From NCBI RefSeq assembly GCF_003097355.1, contig NZ_PYUI01000011.1, positions 1-64,000 on the forward strand: 64,000 nucleotides of DNA. Direction: 5' to 3'. Source of the stretch: Arthrobacter sp. H-02-3. Its GTDB lineage: Bacteria; Actinomycetota; Actinomycetes; Actinomycetales; Micrococcaceae. The position numbers were made by a program, and so were the translations under genes. The first letter of the stretch is position 1. The number at the start of each line of letters is the position of its first letter. This document shows positions 7,407-16,179 of the stretch, one piece after another. The notes beneath the pieces were generated by a model. The model ran no database searches, was not told the origin of the DNA, and saw only the letters and a list, made by a program, of their open reading frames with translations.

Positions 7407-8950
7407 GGGTTCTCCTTCGGGCCGGCGGGCTCGGCCCCCGGGACGTCAGTACCGGCAGCCGCAGGGCCAGCCGGTGCCTGGTGTTCCTTGTTCCACCATT
7501 GCCGGAAGGACTGCCCCGGCGGTGCGGGAATGTCCCTGCTCTGGGTCCAGCCGGCGGCGATGCCCGGCAGCTTGGTGATCTTCTTATCCGGGCCGGCGGC
7601 GATCCGGCCCAGGGGCAGCGCCTTCTCGACCAGACCGAGGTTCTTGCCGGAGTACAGCGCCCAGGAGGCGGCCTTCATGCCGAGGTCCATCTGGCTGGGC
7701 AGTTTCTTCTTGCCGCGTTTGCTGTCCACGTCCTCGCCGCGCAGGTGCACCAGGATGTCCGGGATGTTGATCTTCACCGGGCAGGCGTCGTAGCAGGCCC
7801 CGCACAGGGACGAGGCGTAGGGCAGGGAGTTGTTTTCCTCCGCCGTGATCCCGGTCAGCAGCGGGGACAGGATCGCGCCGATCGGTCCCGGGTAGGTGGA
7901 TCCGTAGGCGTGCCCGCCGGTGCGTTCGTAGACGGGGCAGACGTTCATGCAGGCGCTGCAGCGGATGCAGTGCAGGGCGGAGCGGCCCATTTCGTCGGCC
8001 AGGGCGGCGCTGCGTCCGTTGTCCAGCAGGACGAGGTGGACGTTCTGCGGCCCGTCGTCGGGCGTGACGCCGGTCCACAGCGAGGTGTAGGGGTTCATCC
8101 GCTCGCCGGTGGAGGACCGCGGGAGCAGCTGCATGAACACTTCGAGGTCTTCCCAGGCCGGCAGCAGCTTCTCCACGCCCATGACGGTGATAAGGGTTTC
8201 CGGGAGTGTCAGGCACATGCGCCCGTTGCCTTCGGATTCAACGACGGCGAGCGTGCCGGAGTCCGCGAGGGCGAAGTTCGCGCCGGACACGGCCACCTTG
8301 GCGCTGAGGAATTTGCGCCGCAGGTGGGCCCGGGCGGCCGCGGCGAGGCGGGCCGGTTCGTTGGTCAGTTCCGGGTCAACACCCTCCATTTCGCGCAGGA
8401 AGATGTCCCGGACCTGGGTGCGGTTCTTGTGGATGGCCGGGACCAGGATGTGGCTGGGCTTGTCGTGGTCCAGCTGGACGATGAGCTCGGCGAGGTCGGT
8501 CTCGAACGCCGCGATCCCCTGTTCCTCAAGGTACTCGTTGAGGCCGATTTCCTGGGTGGCCATGGACTTGACCTTGACTACCTCGTCGGCGCCCTGCTCC
8601 CGGATGAGGGAGGCGACAATGCGGTTGGCTTCGCCGGCGTCGCGGGCCCAGTGGATGGTCCCGCCGCGGGCGGTGAAGTTCGCCTCGAATTGTTCGAGCA
8701 GCTCCGGCAGCCGGGCCATGACGGATTCCTTGACCGCCCGGCCGGCGTCGCGCAGCTCCTCCCAGTCGGGGAGTTCGGACACGACGGCCAGCCGCTTGTC
8801 CCGGATGGTCCGGGTGGCGTGGCCGAGGTTTGCCCGCAGCTGGGTGTTGCCGAGTTCGCGGTGCGCGGCTTTGGGGAAGGGCTCGTGTTCGTGCAGGTTG
8901 CCGATGCCGAAGACCGGCAGGGACGGCATCCCCAGGAATGTGCCGCTCAT
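7403..8950 (-). CDS. lutB: Lactate utilization protein B, iron-sulfur protein
   Basis: A 515-residue LutB-type protein. Start ATG 8950 overlaps the lutA stop (ATGA). The N-terminal part is related to LutC (NFALADSGTLAVVESEGNGR), and two ferredoxin-like cluster motifs follow: Cys328-x2-Cys331-x2-Cys334-x3-Cys338 (CIRCSACMNVCP) and Cys383-x2-Cys386-x3-Cys390 (CGACYDACP). It carries electrons during oxidation of L-lactate to pyruvate with LutA and LutC in the cytoplasm. Its place behind rhaB implies that the L-lactate comes from L-lactaldehyde made by RhaEW. Confidence 0.95.
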   Translation of the reverse strand: MSGTFLGMPSLPVFGIGNLHEHEPFPKAAHRELGNTQLRANLGHATRTIRDKRLAVVSELPDWEELRDAGRAVKESVMARLPELLEQFEANFTARGGTIHWARDAGEANRIVASLIREQGADEVVKVKSMATQEIGLNEYLEEQGIAAFETDLAELIVQLDHDKPSHILVPAIHKNRTQVRDIFLREMEGVDPELTNEPARLAAAARAHLRRKFLSAKVAVSGANFALADSGTLAVVESEGNGRMCLTLPETLITVMGVEKLLPAWEDLEVFMQLLPRSSTGERMNPYTSLWTGVTPDDGPQNVHLVLLDNGRSAALADEMGRSALHCIRCSACMNVCPVYERTGGHAYGSTYPGPIGAILSPLLTGITAEENNSLPYASSLCGACYDACPVKINIPDILVHLRGEDVDSKRGKKKLPSQMDLGMKAASWALYSGKNLGLVEKALPLGRIAAGPDKKITKLPGIAAGWTQSRDIPAPPGQSFRQWWNKEHQAPAGPAAAGTDVPGAEPAGPKENP

Positions 8951-9750
8951 CGTGCGGTCCTTCCGGTGGTGAGGCGGACGTCGCCGGTGACGGCGGCGGG
9001 ATCCTCGAAAGTGCTGGCCAGGATCTCGGCGAAGTGCATCGTGGTGACGCCGCTGCCCTGCCGGGACAGTCCACCGCCGATATGCATCAGGCACGACGCG
9101 TCACCCCCGGCGCAAAGGTCGGCGCCAGTGCCGCAAATGTTGGCGGTCTTGTCCGCGAGCATCGCCGAGGACACGTCCGCGTTCTTCATCGAGAAGGTGC
9201 CGCCGAAGCCGCAGCATTGCTCGGCCTCGGGCAGTTCGGCCAGCTCGATGCCGCCGACCGAGCGCAACAGGTCCAGCTGCCGGTCGCCGAGCCGGAGCAG
9301 CCGCATGCCGTGGCAGCTGGGGTGGTACGTGATCCGGTGCGGGAAGTAGGAGCCCAGCTGCGCCGCGGCGTCGGTGACGCCCAGGACATCCACCAGGAGC
9401 TGGGAGAGCTCGTAGGTTTTGTGTCCGACGGCGGCCGCCCGGGCTTCCAGCCCGGCGTCCCCGCAGCGGCGGGCGACCATGGGGTGCTGGTGCTTCACGG
9501 AGGCGGCGCAGGAGCCGGACGGCGCGACGGCGACGTCGTACTCATCCGCCTCGAAGGCCTTCACGTGGTTGGCGACGACCGGCAGCGCCTCCTTGAAGTA
9601 GCCGCTATTGACGTGCATCTGCCCGCAGCATGCCTGCCCGCCGGGGAAGATGACCTCATGGCCGAGGCGCTCCAGGATAGACACGGTGGCGCGCGCCGTG
9701 CTCGGGTACATGGCGTCCACGATGCACGTGGCAAACAATGCGATCCTCAC
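8947..9750 (-). CDS. lutA: Lactate utilization protein A, CCG-domain iron-sulfur subunit
   Basis: A 267-residue (Fe-S)-binding LutA/GlpC-like protein made of two cysteine-rich CCG domains. The first contains ACCGQMHVNSG after CIVDAMYP; the second contains EQCCGFGGTFSMKN after YHPSCHGMR. This matches the heterodisulfide-reductase-like subunit of LutABC. Start ATG 9750 overlaps the rhaB stop by 4 bases, and its own stop overlaps lutB, so the lut genes are physically welded to the rhamnose pathway genes. It acts with LutB and LutC in lactate oxidation. Confidence 0.95.
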   Translation of the reverse strand: MRIALFATCIVDAMYPSTARATVSILERLGHEVIFPGGQACCGQMHVNSGYFKEALPVVANHVKAFEADEYDVAVAPSGSCAASVKHQHPMVARRCGDAGLEARAAAVGHKTYELSQLLVDVLGVTDAAAQLGSYFPHRITYHPSCHGMRLLRLGDRQLDLLRSVGGIELAELPEAEQCCGFGGTFSMKNADVSSAMLADKTANICGTGADLCAGGDASCLMHIGGGLSRQGSGVTTMHFAEILASTFEDPAAVTGDVRLTTGRTAR

Positions 9751-11315
9751 AGGACACCTCCGCTGGTCATGGGGCTAGGGGCCGGACGGCGCGCCGGCAC
9801 ATATTCCGAGGGGTGCTGGGAGGCACGCACCACGGCGCGCAGCTCCCCCAACCCGCCACTGACCACGCCGGCGGCGCGGGCCTGGACCAGGACGTTGCCC
9901 AGCGCCGTGGCTTCCACGGGGCCGGCGATCACGCGCTTGCCGGTGGCGTCGGCGGTGAGCTGGCACAGGAGCCGGTTCTGGGAACCGCCGCCCACAACGT
10001 GCACGACGTCGGTGCTCACGTCCGCGAGCCGCTCGGCGTCGGCGATGGTCCGGGCGTAGCCGACGGCGAGGCTGTCCAGGATGCAGCGCACGATGTGCGC
10101 CGGATGCTCCGGGAGGACCGCGCCGGTGTTGCGGACCGCCGCCCGGATGCGTTCGGGCATGTTGTCGGGGGCGATGAAGTAGGGGTCGTCGGCGTTGATG
10201 AGCGGGCCGCCGACGGGCAGAGCTGCGGCGGCGTCGAGCAGTTCGGCCAGTTCCGGCCGGTAGCCCTCTCCTGCCCAGGTGCGTTGGCACTCGCTGAGCA
10301 GCCAGAGGCCGCCGACGTTGCGCAGGTAGCGGATGGTGCCGTCCACGCCGCGTTCGTTGGTGAAGTTCGCGGCCCGGCTGGCCTCGGTCAGGACCGGGTG
10401 GGACAGCTCGACGCCGACCAGGGACCACGTGCCCGAGGAGATGTAGGCGAATTTCTCCTCATCGCCTCCGGCGCCTGCGGGCACGGCGGCGACGGCCGAG
10501 GCGGTGTCGTGCGAGCCGACGGCCACCACTGCGGTGCTTTCGGGCAGGCCCAGACGGTCCGCGATGTCCTTTGTGAGGGTGCCGACCTTCTCGCCGGGCT
10601 GGATGAGCGGCGGGAACAGTCCGGCGGGCAGGCCCAGGGCGGACAGGAATTCCGTGGCCCACTCCCCCGCGACGGCGTCGAAGAGGCCGGTGGTGGAAGC
10701 GTTGGTGGCCTCGATGCGGCGCCGGCCCGTCAGCAGGAACCCGATGAGGTCCGGGATGAGCAGCGCCTGCAGCCCCTCCAGGTGAGTCTCCGTGGCGAGC
10801 TGGTAGATCGTGTTGAACGGCAGGAACTGCAGCCCCGTGGTGGCGTAGAGGCGGGCCGGGTCCAGGAGCTGGTGGCCCCGGGCGACGGCGGCACGGCGGC
10901 GGTCATCGCGGTAGCTGAAGGGCGCCGCGACGAGGTCGCCGGCGGCGTTGACCAGGCCGTAGTCCACGGCCCAGGTGTCGATCCCGATGCTGGCGATGCT
11001 CTCACCGCGGGCCGCGGCCGCCGTGGCGGCGGCCGCGAGCCCGGTGAGGACCTCGGCGAACAGGGCGTCGAATTCCCAGCGGAGACCGCCGTCGAGCTCC
11101 TTGACCCCGTTGGGGAAGCGGTGCACCGTCTCCAGTTCGGCCCTCGCCCCATCGGGACTGCCCGTGACCCGGCCCAGGATGACCCGGCCGGAGGAGGCGC
11201 CGATGTCGACGGCGGCGAAGACGCTGCCGGCGGAGACACTGCGGGCGGGCGCCGCACTGCTGTTCGTCACCACGAGTGCCGGGGCGGCGTTCGTCGCTGA
11301 GGGTTCCGTGCTCAT
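9747..11315 (-). CDS. rhaB: L-rhamnulokinase
   Basis: A 522-residue FGGY-family sugar kinase that phosphorylates L-rhamnulose to L-rhamnulose 1-phosphate. The N-terminus has an unusual Ala/Ser-rich extension of about 32 residues before AAVDIGASSGRVILG, the phosphate-binding loop in which ASSGR is characteristic of rhamnulokinase. Further family features are IDTWAVDYGL, a central GSHDTASAVAAVPA and the C-terminal HVVGGGSQNRLLCQL. Its start overlaps the rhaEW stop and its stop overlaps the lutA start, giving tight translational coupling. Confidence 0.95.
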   Translation of the reverse strand: MSTEPSATNAAPALVVTNSSAAPARSVSAGSVFAAVDIGASSGRVILGRVTGSPDGARAELETVHRFPNGVKELDGGLRWEFDALFAEVLTGLAAAATAAAARGESIASIGIDTWAVDYGLVNAAGDLVAAPFSYRDDRRRAAVARGHQLLDPARLYATTGLQFLPFNTIYQLATETHLEGLQALLIPDLIGFLLTGRRRIEATNASTTGLFDAVAGEWATEFLSALGLPAGLFPPLIQPGEKVGTLTKDIADRLGLPESTAVVAVGSHDTASAVAAVPAGAGGDEEKFAYISSGTWSLVGVELSHPVLTEASRAANFTNERGVDGTIRYLRNVGGLWLLSECQRTWAGEGYRPELAELLDAAAALPVGGPLINADDPYFIAPDNMPERIRAAVRNTGAVLPEHPAHIVRCILDSLAVGYARTIADAERLADVSTDVVHVVGGGSQNRLLCQLTADATGKRVIAGPVEATALGNVLVQARAAGVVSGGLGELRAVVRASQHPSEYVPARRPAPSPMTSGGVL

Positions 11316-13351
11316 CGCAGGAAGGCCGCGGCCACGCCGGCGTCGACGGGGATGTGGAGCCCGGTGGTGTGGGAGAGCTCGCTGCCGGTGAGTACGGAGG
11401 CGGCGTTGGCCACGTTTTCGGGCAGCACTTCGCGCTTGAGCAGGGTGCGCTGGGCGTAGTACTTGCCCAGCTCCTCTTCCTGCACCCCGTAGACGGCGGC
11501 GCGCTTGGCGCCCCAGCCGCCCGCGAAGATCCCGGAGCCGCGGACCACGCCGTCGGGGTTGATGCCGTTGACCCGGATCCCGTACTCGCCCAGTTCCGCA
11601 GCCAGGAGCCGGACCTGGTGGGCCTGGTCAGCCTTGGTGGCGGAGTAGGCGATGTTGTTCGGGCCGGCGAACACGGAGTTCTTGGAGGAGATGTAGATGA
11701 TGTCCCCGCCCATTTCCTGGTCGATCATGACCTTCGCTGCGGCCTTAGCCACCAGGAACGAGCCCTTGGCCATGACGTTGTGCTGCAGGTCCCAGTCCTT
11801 CTCAGTGGTTTCCAGGAGCGGCTTGGAGATGGAGAGCCCGGCGTTGTTGACCACCAGGTCCAATCCGCCGAAGGCCAGGACGGCTTCCTGGATAGCTGCG
11901 GCGATCTGGGCTTCGTCGGTGACGTCGGCCTGGACGCCGATCGCGACGTCGGAGCCGCCCAGTTCAGCGGCCACAGCCCGGGCGTTGTCCAGGTTCAGAT
12001 CCGCAATGACCACGCAGGCGCCGTCGGCGGCGAAGCGGGTGGCGATCGCCTTGCCAATGCCCGACGCCGCCCCGGTCACCAGGGCGATGCGGCCGACGTG
12101 GGATTTCGGCTTGGGCATCCGGGCCAGCTTGGCTTCTTCCAGGGCCCAGTATTCGATCCGGAATTTCTCGGATTCCTCGATCGGGGCGTAGCTGGAGACG
12201 GCCTCGGCGCCGCGCATGACGTTGATGGCGTTGAGGTAGAACTCCCCCGCCACCCGGGCGGTCTGCTTGTTCGCCCCGAAGGAGAACATGCCCACGCCGG
12301 GGACCAGCACGATCGCCGGGTCCGCGCCGCGCAGGGCGGGGCTGTCCGGGGTCGCATGGCGGTCGTAGTAGGCCTGGTAGTCCGCCCGGTAGGCGGTGTG
12401 GAGTTCCTTGAGCCGGGCCACGGAGTCCTCAATCGAGGCGTCCGCGGGCAGGTCCAGGACCAGGGGCTTGACCTTGGTGCGCAGGAAATGGTCCGGGCAG
12501 GAGGTGCCCAGGGCGCCGAGCCGCGGGTGCTCGGCGGCTTCGAGGAACTCCAGGACGGTGGGGGTGTCGCTGAAGTGCCCCAGCTGCGGCTTGTCGGTGG
12601 ACGCGAGTCCGCGGATCACGGGGGCCAGGGCGGCAGCCTTGGCGCGGCGCTCGGTCTCCGGGAGGGCGGCGTAGCCGGGAAGCTTGGGCCCGAATGGTTC
12701 GTTTTTGCCGTGATCCTTGATGTACTGCTCGGCCTGCTCAATGATCCACAGCGAGTTGGCTTCGGCCTCTTCGCTGGTTGCGCCCCAGGCGGTGATGCCG
12801 TGGCCGCCGAGGATGGTGCCGACCGCGTGCGGGTTGGCGTCCTTGATCGCCGCGATGTCCAGGCCCAGCTGGAATCCGGGCCTGCGCCACGGCACCCAGG
12901 CCACCTTCTCGCCGAAGATCTCCTTGGTGAGGGCCTCGCCGTCGGTGGCCGTGGCAATGGCGATGCCGGAGTCCGGGTGCAGGTGGTCCACGTGCGCGGC
13001 GTCGACGAGGCCATGCATGGCGGTGTCGATCGACGGCGCGGCGCCGCCCTTGCCGTGCAGGCAGTAGTCGAACGCCGCCACCATTTCGTCTTCACGCTCG
13101 ACGCCGGGGTACACGTTCTTGAGCGCCTGAAGCCGGTCCAGCCGCAGCACGGCAAGGCCTTCGGCCTTCAGCGTGCCCAGGTCCCCGCCGGAGCCCTTGA
13201 CCCACAGGAGCTCGACGTCCTCGCCGGTCACGGGATCCTTCTCGGTGCCCTTTGCGGAGGTGTTGCCGCCGGCGAAGTTGGTGTTCCGCTTGTCCGCGCC
13301 GAGGCGGTTGGACCGGGAGATCAGCTCTTCAACAGTCTTGTTGTCAGTCAT
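11312..13351 (-). CDS. rhaEW: Bifunctional L-rhamnulose-1-phosphate aldolase / L-lactaldehyde dehydrogenase
   Basis: A 679-residue fusion. The N-terminal part is a class II aldolase domain with zinc ligands in DHLHPDSG and a later GGHGITAWG; it should split L-rhamnulose 1-phosphate into dihydroxyacetone phosphate and L-lactaldehyde. From about residue 415 an SDR domain follows, with GRIALVTGAASGIGKA (NAD binding), NNAG, and YSATK as the catalytic Tyr-x3-Lys, expected to oxidise L-lactaldehyde to L-lactate. This is the RhaEW architecture known from Bacillus and actinobacteria. ATG at 13351 is 5 bases past the rhaI stop. Confidence 0.95.
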   Translation of the reverse strand: MTDNKTVEELISRSNRLGADKRNTNFAGGNTSAKGTEKDPVTGEDVELLWVKGSGGDLGTLKAEGLAVLRLDRLQALKNVYPGVEREDEMVAAFDYCLHGKGGAAPSIDTAMHGLVDAAHVDHLHPDSGIAIATATDGEALTKEIFGEKVAWVPWRRPGFQLGLDIAAIKDANPHAVGTILGGHGITAWGATSEEAEANSLWIIEQAEQYIKDHGKNEPFGPKLPGYAALPETERRAKAAALAPVIRGLASTDKPQLGHFSDTPTVLEFLEAAEHPRLGALGTSCPDHFLRTKVKPLVLDLPADASIEDSVARLKELHTAYRADYQAYYDRHATPDSPALRGADPAIVLVPGVGMFSFGANKQTARVAGEFYLNAINVMRGAEAVSSYAPIEESEKFRIEYWALEEAKLARMPKPKSHVGRIALVTGAASGIGKAIATRFAADGACVVIADLNLDNARAVAAELGGSDVAIGVQADVTDEAQIAAAIQEAVLAFGGLDLVVNNAGLSISKPLLETTEKDWDLQHNVMAKGSFLVAKAAAKVMIDQEMGGDIIYISSKNSVFAGPNNIAYSATKADQAHQVRLLAAELGEYGIRVNGINPDGVVRGSGIFAGGWGAKRAAVYGVQEEELGKYYAQRTLLKREVLPENVANAASVLTGSELSHTTGLHIPVDAGVAAAFLR

Positions 13352-13356
13352 AACTC

Positions 13357-14535
13357 TTAGGCTCCCCATCCGGCTTGCTGGCCGCCGACGCGGTCCTCGT
13401 TGATTTTCTTCTGGTAGCCGCTGGCCTTGAAAGCGGCCATCGGGTCCGCGGGCAGGCCGCGGGACTCACGCCACTGCGCCAGCGCAGGACGGACATCGGT
13501 GTAGAAGGCATCGTTGAAGATGCCGTTGGCGGCCAGGACGTCTCCGCTGCGCTGAGCCTCGGCCAGGGCATCGGTATCGATCAGCAGGGCGCGGGCCGTC
13601 ATTTCCTGGACGTTGAGCACCGAGCGGATCTGGCCCGGGATCTTTTCTTCCAGGTTGTGGCACTGGTCCAGCATCAAGGCCACGCCCGAATTCTCTCCTG
13701 CGGACTTGCCGAAGCCGCCGCCGCGGATGACCTCATGCATGATGCGGAACAGCTGGAAGGGATCGGCCGCGCCGACGATCAGGTCATCGTCCGCGTAGAA
13801 GCGGGAGTTGAAGTCGAAGGAGCCGAGCTTGCCCAGGCGCAGCAGCTGCATGACGATGAATTCGATGTTGGTGCCGGGAGCGTGGTGGCCGGTGTCGAGG
13901 CAGACGAAGGCCTTCTCGCCCAGGGCCAGGGTCTGGGCGTAGGAGGTGCCCCAGTCCGGGACGTCGGTGTGGTAAAAGGCCGGCTCGAAGAACTTGTACT
14001 CCAGCACCAGGCGCTGGTCCTCGCCCAGGCCGGCGTAGATTTCCTGCAGGGATTCGGCCAGGCGGTCCTGCCGGCCGCGCATGTCATCCTGGCCCGGGTA
14101 GTTGGTGCCGTCCGCGAGCCAGATCTTCAAATCCCGCGAACCCGTGGCGTGCATGATCTCCAGGCACTCAAGGTGGTGGTCGACGGCGCGGCGGCGGACC
14201 GCCGGGTTGGAAGAGGTCAGGGACCCGAACTTGTACTCATCGTCCTGGAAGGTGTTGGAGTTCACCGTGCCCAGGCCCACGCCCAGGTCCGCGGCATACT
14301 CCTTCAGGGCCGCATAGTCATCCACCTTGTCCCAGGGGATGTGCAGCGCGACCGTGGGTGCCAGGCCGGTGAGTTCGTGGACCTTCGCGGCGTCGGCCAG
14401 CTTCTCGTGGACGGTGCGCGGGGTGCCGGGGGTGCCGAACACCTTGAAGCGGGTGCCGGAGTTGCCGTAGGCCCAGGACGGGACCTCGATGGCGAGTTCC
14501 CCGAGGCGACCCAGGGCCGTTTCTATGGTGTTCAT
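13357..14535 (-). CDS. rhaI: L-rhamnose isomerase (RhaI type)
   Basis: A 392-residue metal-dependent TIM-barrel isomerase converting L-rhamnose to L-rhamnulose, of the Pseudomonas stutzeri RhaI type. Likely metal and catalytic residues occur in KIWLADGTNYPGQDD, LEYKFFEPAFYHTDV, CLDTGHHAPGTNIE and DFNSRFYADDDL. ATG at 14535 overlaps the rhaM stop (ATGA). It is the second gene of the catabolic operon. Length and motifs are complete. Confidence 0.95.
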   Translation of the reverse strand: MNTIETALGRLGELAIEVPSWAYGNSGTRFKVFGTPGTPRTVHEKLADAAKVHELTGLAPTVALHIPWDKVDDYAALKEYAADLGVGLGTVNSNTFQDDEYKFGSLTSSNPAVRRRAVDHHLECLEIMHATGSRDLKIWLADGTNYPGQDDMRGRQDRLAESLQEIYAGLGEDQRLVLEYKFFEPAFYHTDVPDWGTSYAQTLALGEKAFVCLDTGHHAPGTNIEFIVMQLLRLGKLGSFDFNSRFYADDDLIVGAADPFQLFRIMHEVIRGGGFGKSAGENSGVALMLDQCHNLEEKIPGQIRSVLNVQEMTARALLIDTDALAEAQRSGDVLAANGIFNDAFYTDVRPALAQWRESRGLPADPMAAFKASGYQKKINEDRVGGQQAGWGA

Positions 14536-14906
14536 GATTGTTCCTTCTGCGGTTGGGGGTTGTCCTCAGCGGCGTTGGCCGCGGACAACTGGTCCTCAAG
14601 ATTGAAAATTTCGGTGAGCTGGAGGAAGCCCTGGTCCGGCGCCTGTGCTTCGTCTTCGAACAGGGTTGCCATCTCGGCCTGCCAGCGTGCGTTCACCTCG
14701 GTGAGGGCCATGCGGGCGCGCACTGCGTCGAAGTCGTCGCACTCCACATACCCCACCAGCAGCCCGTCGTCGGCGAGGAACAGCGAGTAGTTGTTCCAGC
14801 CGGCCGCCTTGAGCTCCCGGAGCATCTCCGGCCAAACGGCGGCGTGACGGCGCCGGTATTCGGGTATCTGGCTGGGTTTGACCGAGGAGCGGAAGCACAC
14901 CCTCAT
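14532..14906 (-). CDS. rhaM: L-rhamnose mutarotase
   Basis: A 124-residue RhaM-family protein that interconverts alpha and beta L-rhamnose for the isomerase. ATG at 14906 is selected by AGGAGAA upstream. The N-terminal VKPSQIPEYRRRHAAVWPEMLRELKAAG contains the family Tyr/Arg/His residues, and NNYSLFLADDGLLVGYVEC and a Trp-rich helix (ARWQAEM) follow. The final 20 residues are a non-conserved polar tail. It is the first gene of the rha-lut operon and has a LacI-type operator 42 bases before its start. Confidence 0.95.
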   Translation of the reverse strand: MRVCFRSSVKPSQIPEYRRRHAAVWPEMLRELKAAGWNNYSLFLADDGLLVGYVECDDFDAVRARMALTEVNARWQAEMATLFEDEAQAPDQGFLQLTEIFNLEDQLSAANAAEDNPQPQKEQS

Positions 14907-14947
14907 GAGGAATTCTCCTGATCTCGATTCTTGATCATGTAGTCGAT

Positions 14948-14978
14948 TGAATCGATTCATTTCAACAATAGCATTGTG
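14948..14978 (-). promoter_or_regulatory. rhaM operon promoter with RhaR-type operator
   Basis: The 12-bp palindrome TGAATCGATTCA (14948-14959) lies upstream of rhaM. On the minus strand a TGCTATTGT extended -10 element lies just before it, with only a weak -35. The palindrome matches the sites before the transporter operon (19785-19800) and, with one change, before rhaR, so it is the likely operator of the adjacent LacI protein. Confidence 0.75.
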
Positions 14979-14989
14979 CGTGTTTGGTG

Positions 14990-15027
14990 AAGAAACTCCG
15001 GCGCTGATCATGACATCAGCGCCGGAG
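14990..15027 (-). terminator. Rho-independent terminator after rhaS
   Basis: A 13-bp perfect stem (14996-15008 with 15015-15027) and a 6-base loop, followed on the minus strand by TTTCTTC, 8 bases past the rhaS stop. It separates the transporter operon from the rhaM operon. Confidence 0.85.
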
Positions 15028-15035
15028 CGGGGTGC

Positions 15036-16130
15036 CTAGAAGTTGTACTGGTCCACGTTCGCGGCCGTGAAGACCGTGGGTTCGCCGAGCAGAACGGTCG
15101 AGTTGGGCCCGACCTTGAACTCACCCAGGGTGCCGGCCTTGAACGTCTGGCCTTCGGCGCCGGTGATCTGGCCGGAGGCGAGGGCCGCGCCGGCGTAGGC
15201 GGCGAGGTAGCCGAGCTTTTCGACATCCCACAGGGCGAACGACTTCATGGTGCCGTTCTTCAGGTACTCCTTGAGCTGGCTCGGGAAGCCGAGGCCCGTC
15301 AGCTGGACTTTGCCCTTGTACTCGGACCCGGAGAGGTACTGGGCGGCTGCGGCAATGCCGACAGTCGTGGGCGAGATGATGCCCTTGAGCGTCGGGTGGG
15401 CCTGCAGGAGCGCCTGGACTTCCTGCTGGGACTTCTGGGCGTTGTCATCGCCGTACGCGGTGGCGACGAGCTTGAGCTTGGCGTACTCGGGCTTCTCAAG
15501 TTCCTTCTTCATCAGCTCGATCCACGCGTTCTGGTTCGTGGCGTTGGCCGTGGCGGACAGAATGGCGATGTCCCCGCCGTCGGGACCGATGGCGTCGGAG
15601 ATGAGCTTGATCTGGGTGGACGCGATGCCTTCAGCGGTGGCCTGGTTGATGTAGAGGTCGCGGCAGGAGGGGTCGGTGTCCGAGTCAAAGGTGACCACCT
15701 TCGCGCCGGCGCTGCGGGCCTCGTCCAGCGCCGAGCAGATGGCTTTGGGATCGTTGGCCGAGGTTGCGATGACGTTGGAGCCCTGCTGCGTGAGCGTGTT
15801 GATGTAGCTCACCTGGCTGGAGGCGCTGGCCTCCGAGGGGCCCACCTCGGAGAAGACGCCCTTGTACTCGTCCACCGCGGCCTTGCCGCCGCGGTCTGTG
15901 ACCGTGAAGTAGGAGTTGTTCAGCTGCTTGGGCAGGAAGGCCACCTTCAGGCCTTCCTTGATCGGCGCATTCGGATCCGCTGCGGCGCTGGAAGATGCGG
16001 CCCCGCCGCCGGCGGTGCTGGAGGTGTTGGTGGTTCCACCGCAGGCGCTAAGCGCCAGCGCGACTCCCGTGGCGACGGCGATATAGGCCGGCGCGAGGCG
16101 ACGCGATCCGGTCGTGGACATGAATTTCAT
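15036..16130 (-). CDS. rhaS: L-rhamnose-binding lipoprotein of CUT2 ABC transporter
   Basis: A 364-residue RhaS-like receptor. ATG at 16130 has AAAGG seven bases upstream. Residues about 12-32 form a signal peptide ending in the lipobox LSAC; a Ser/Ala/Gly-rich linker follows. The mature part has the CUT2 binding fold (LPKQLNNSYFTVTDRGGKAAV, VVTFDSDTDPSCRDLYINQ). It is the last gene of rhaT-rhaP-rhaQ-rhaS and is closed by a terminator. Rhamnose specificity is inferred from the operon and operator context, and from similarity to RhaS proteins. Confidence 0.9.
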   Translation of the reverse strand: MKFMSTTGSRRLAPAYIAVATGVALALSACGGTTNTSSTAGGGAASSSAAADPNAPIKEGLKVAFLPKQLNNSYFTVTDRGGKAAVDEYKGVFSEVGPSEASASSQVSYINTLTQQGSNVIATSANDPKAICSALDEARSAGAKVVTFDSDTDPSCRDLYINQATAEGIASTQIKLISDAIGPDGGDIAILSATANATNQNAWIELMKKELEKPEYAKLKLVATAYGDDNAQKSQQEVQALLQAHPTLKGIISPTTVGIAAAAQYLSGSEYKGKVQLTGLGFPSQLKEYLKNGTMKSFALWDVEKLGYLAAYAGAALASGQITGAEGQTFKAGTLGEFKVGPNSTVLLGEPTVFTAANVDQYNF

Positions 16131-16179
16131 AGTGGTGCCTTTCAACTGAACGTCGTTGTTGCTGTGGTGTGAACGGTGG

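Noticed and set aside
7481..9349. Very long open frame on the plus strand opposite lutA/lutB
   Set aside because: The product is Gly/Ala/Arg/Val-rich with no family motif, no ribosome site, and lies opposite genes with clear family motifs. It is a by-product of GC-rich codon use.
11276..13360. 694-codon open frame on the plus strand opposite rhaEW
   Set aside because: Same reasons; the opposite strand encodes a complete aldolase/SDR fusion with catalytic motifs.
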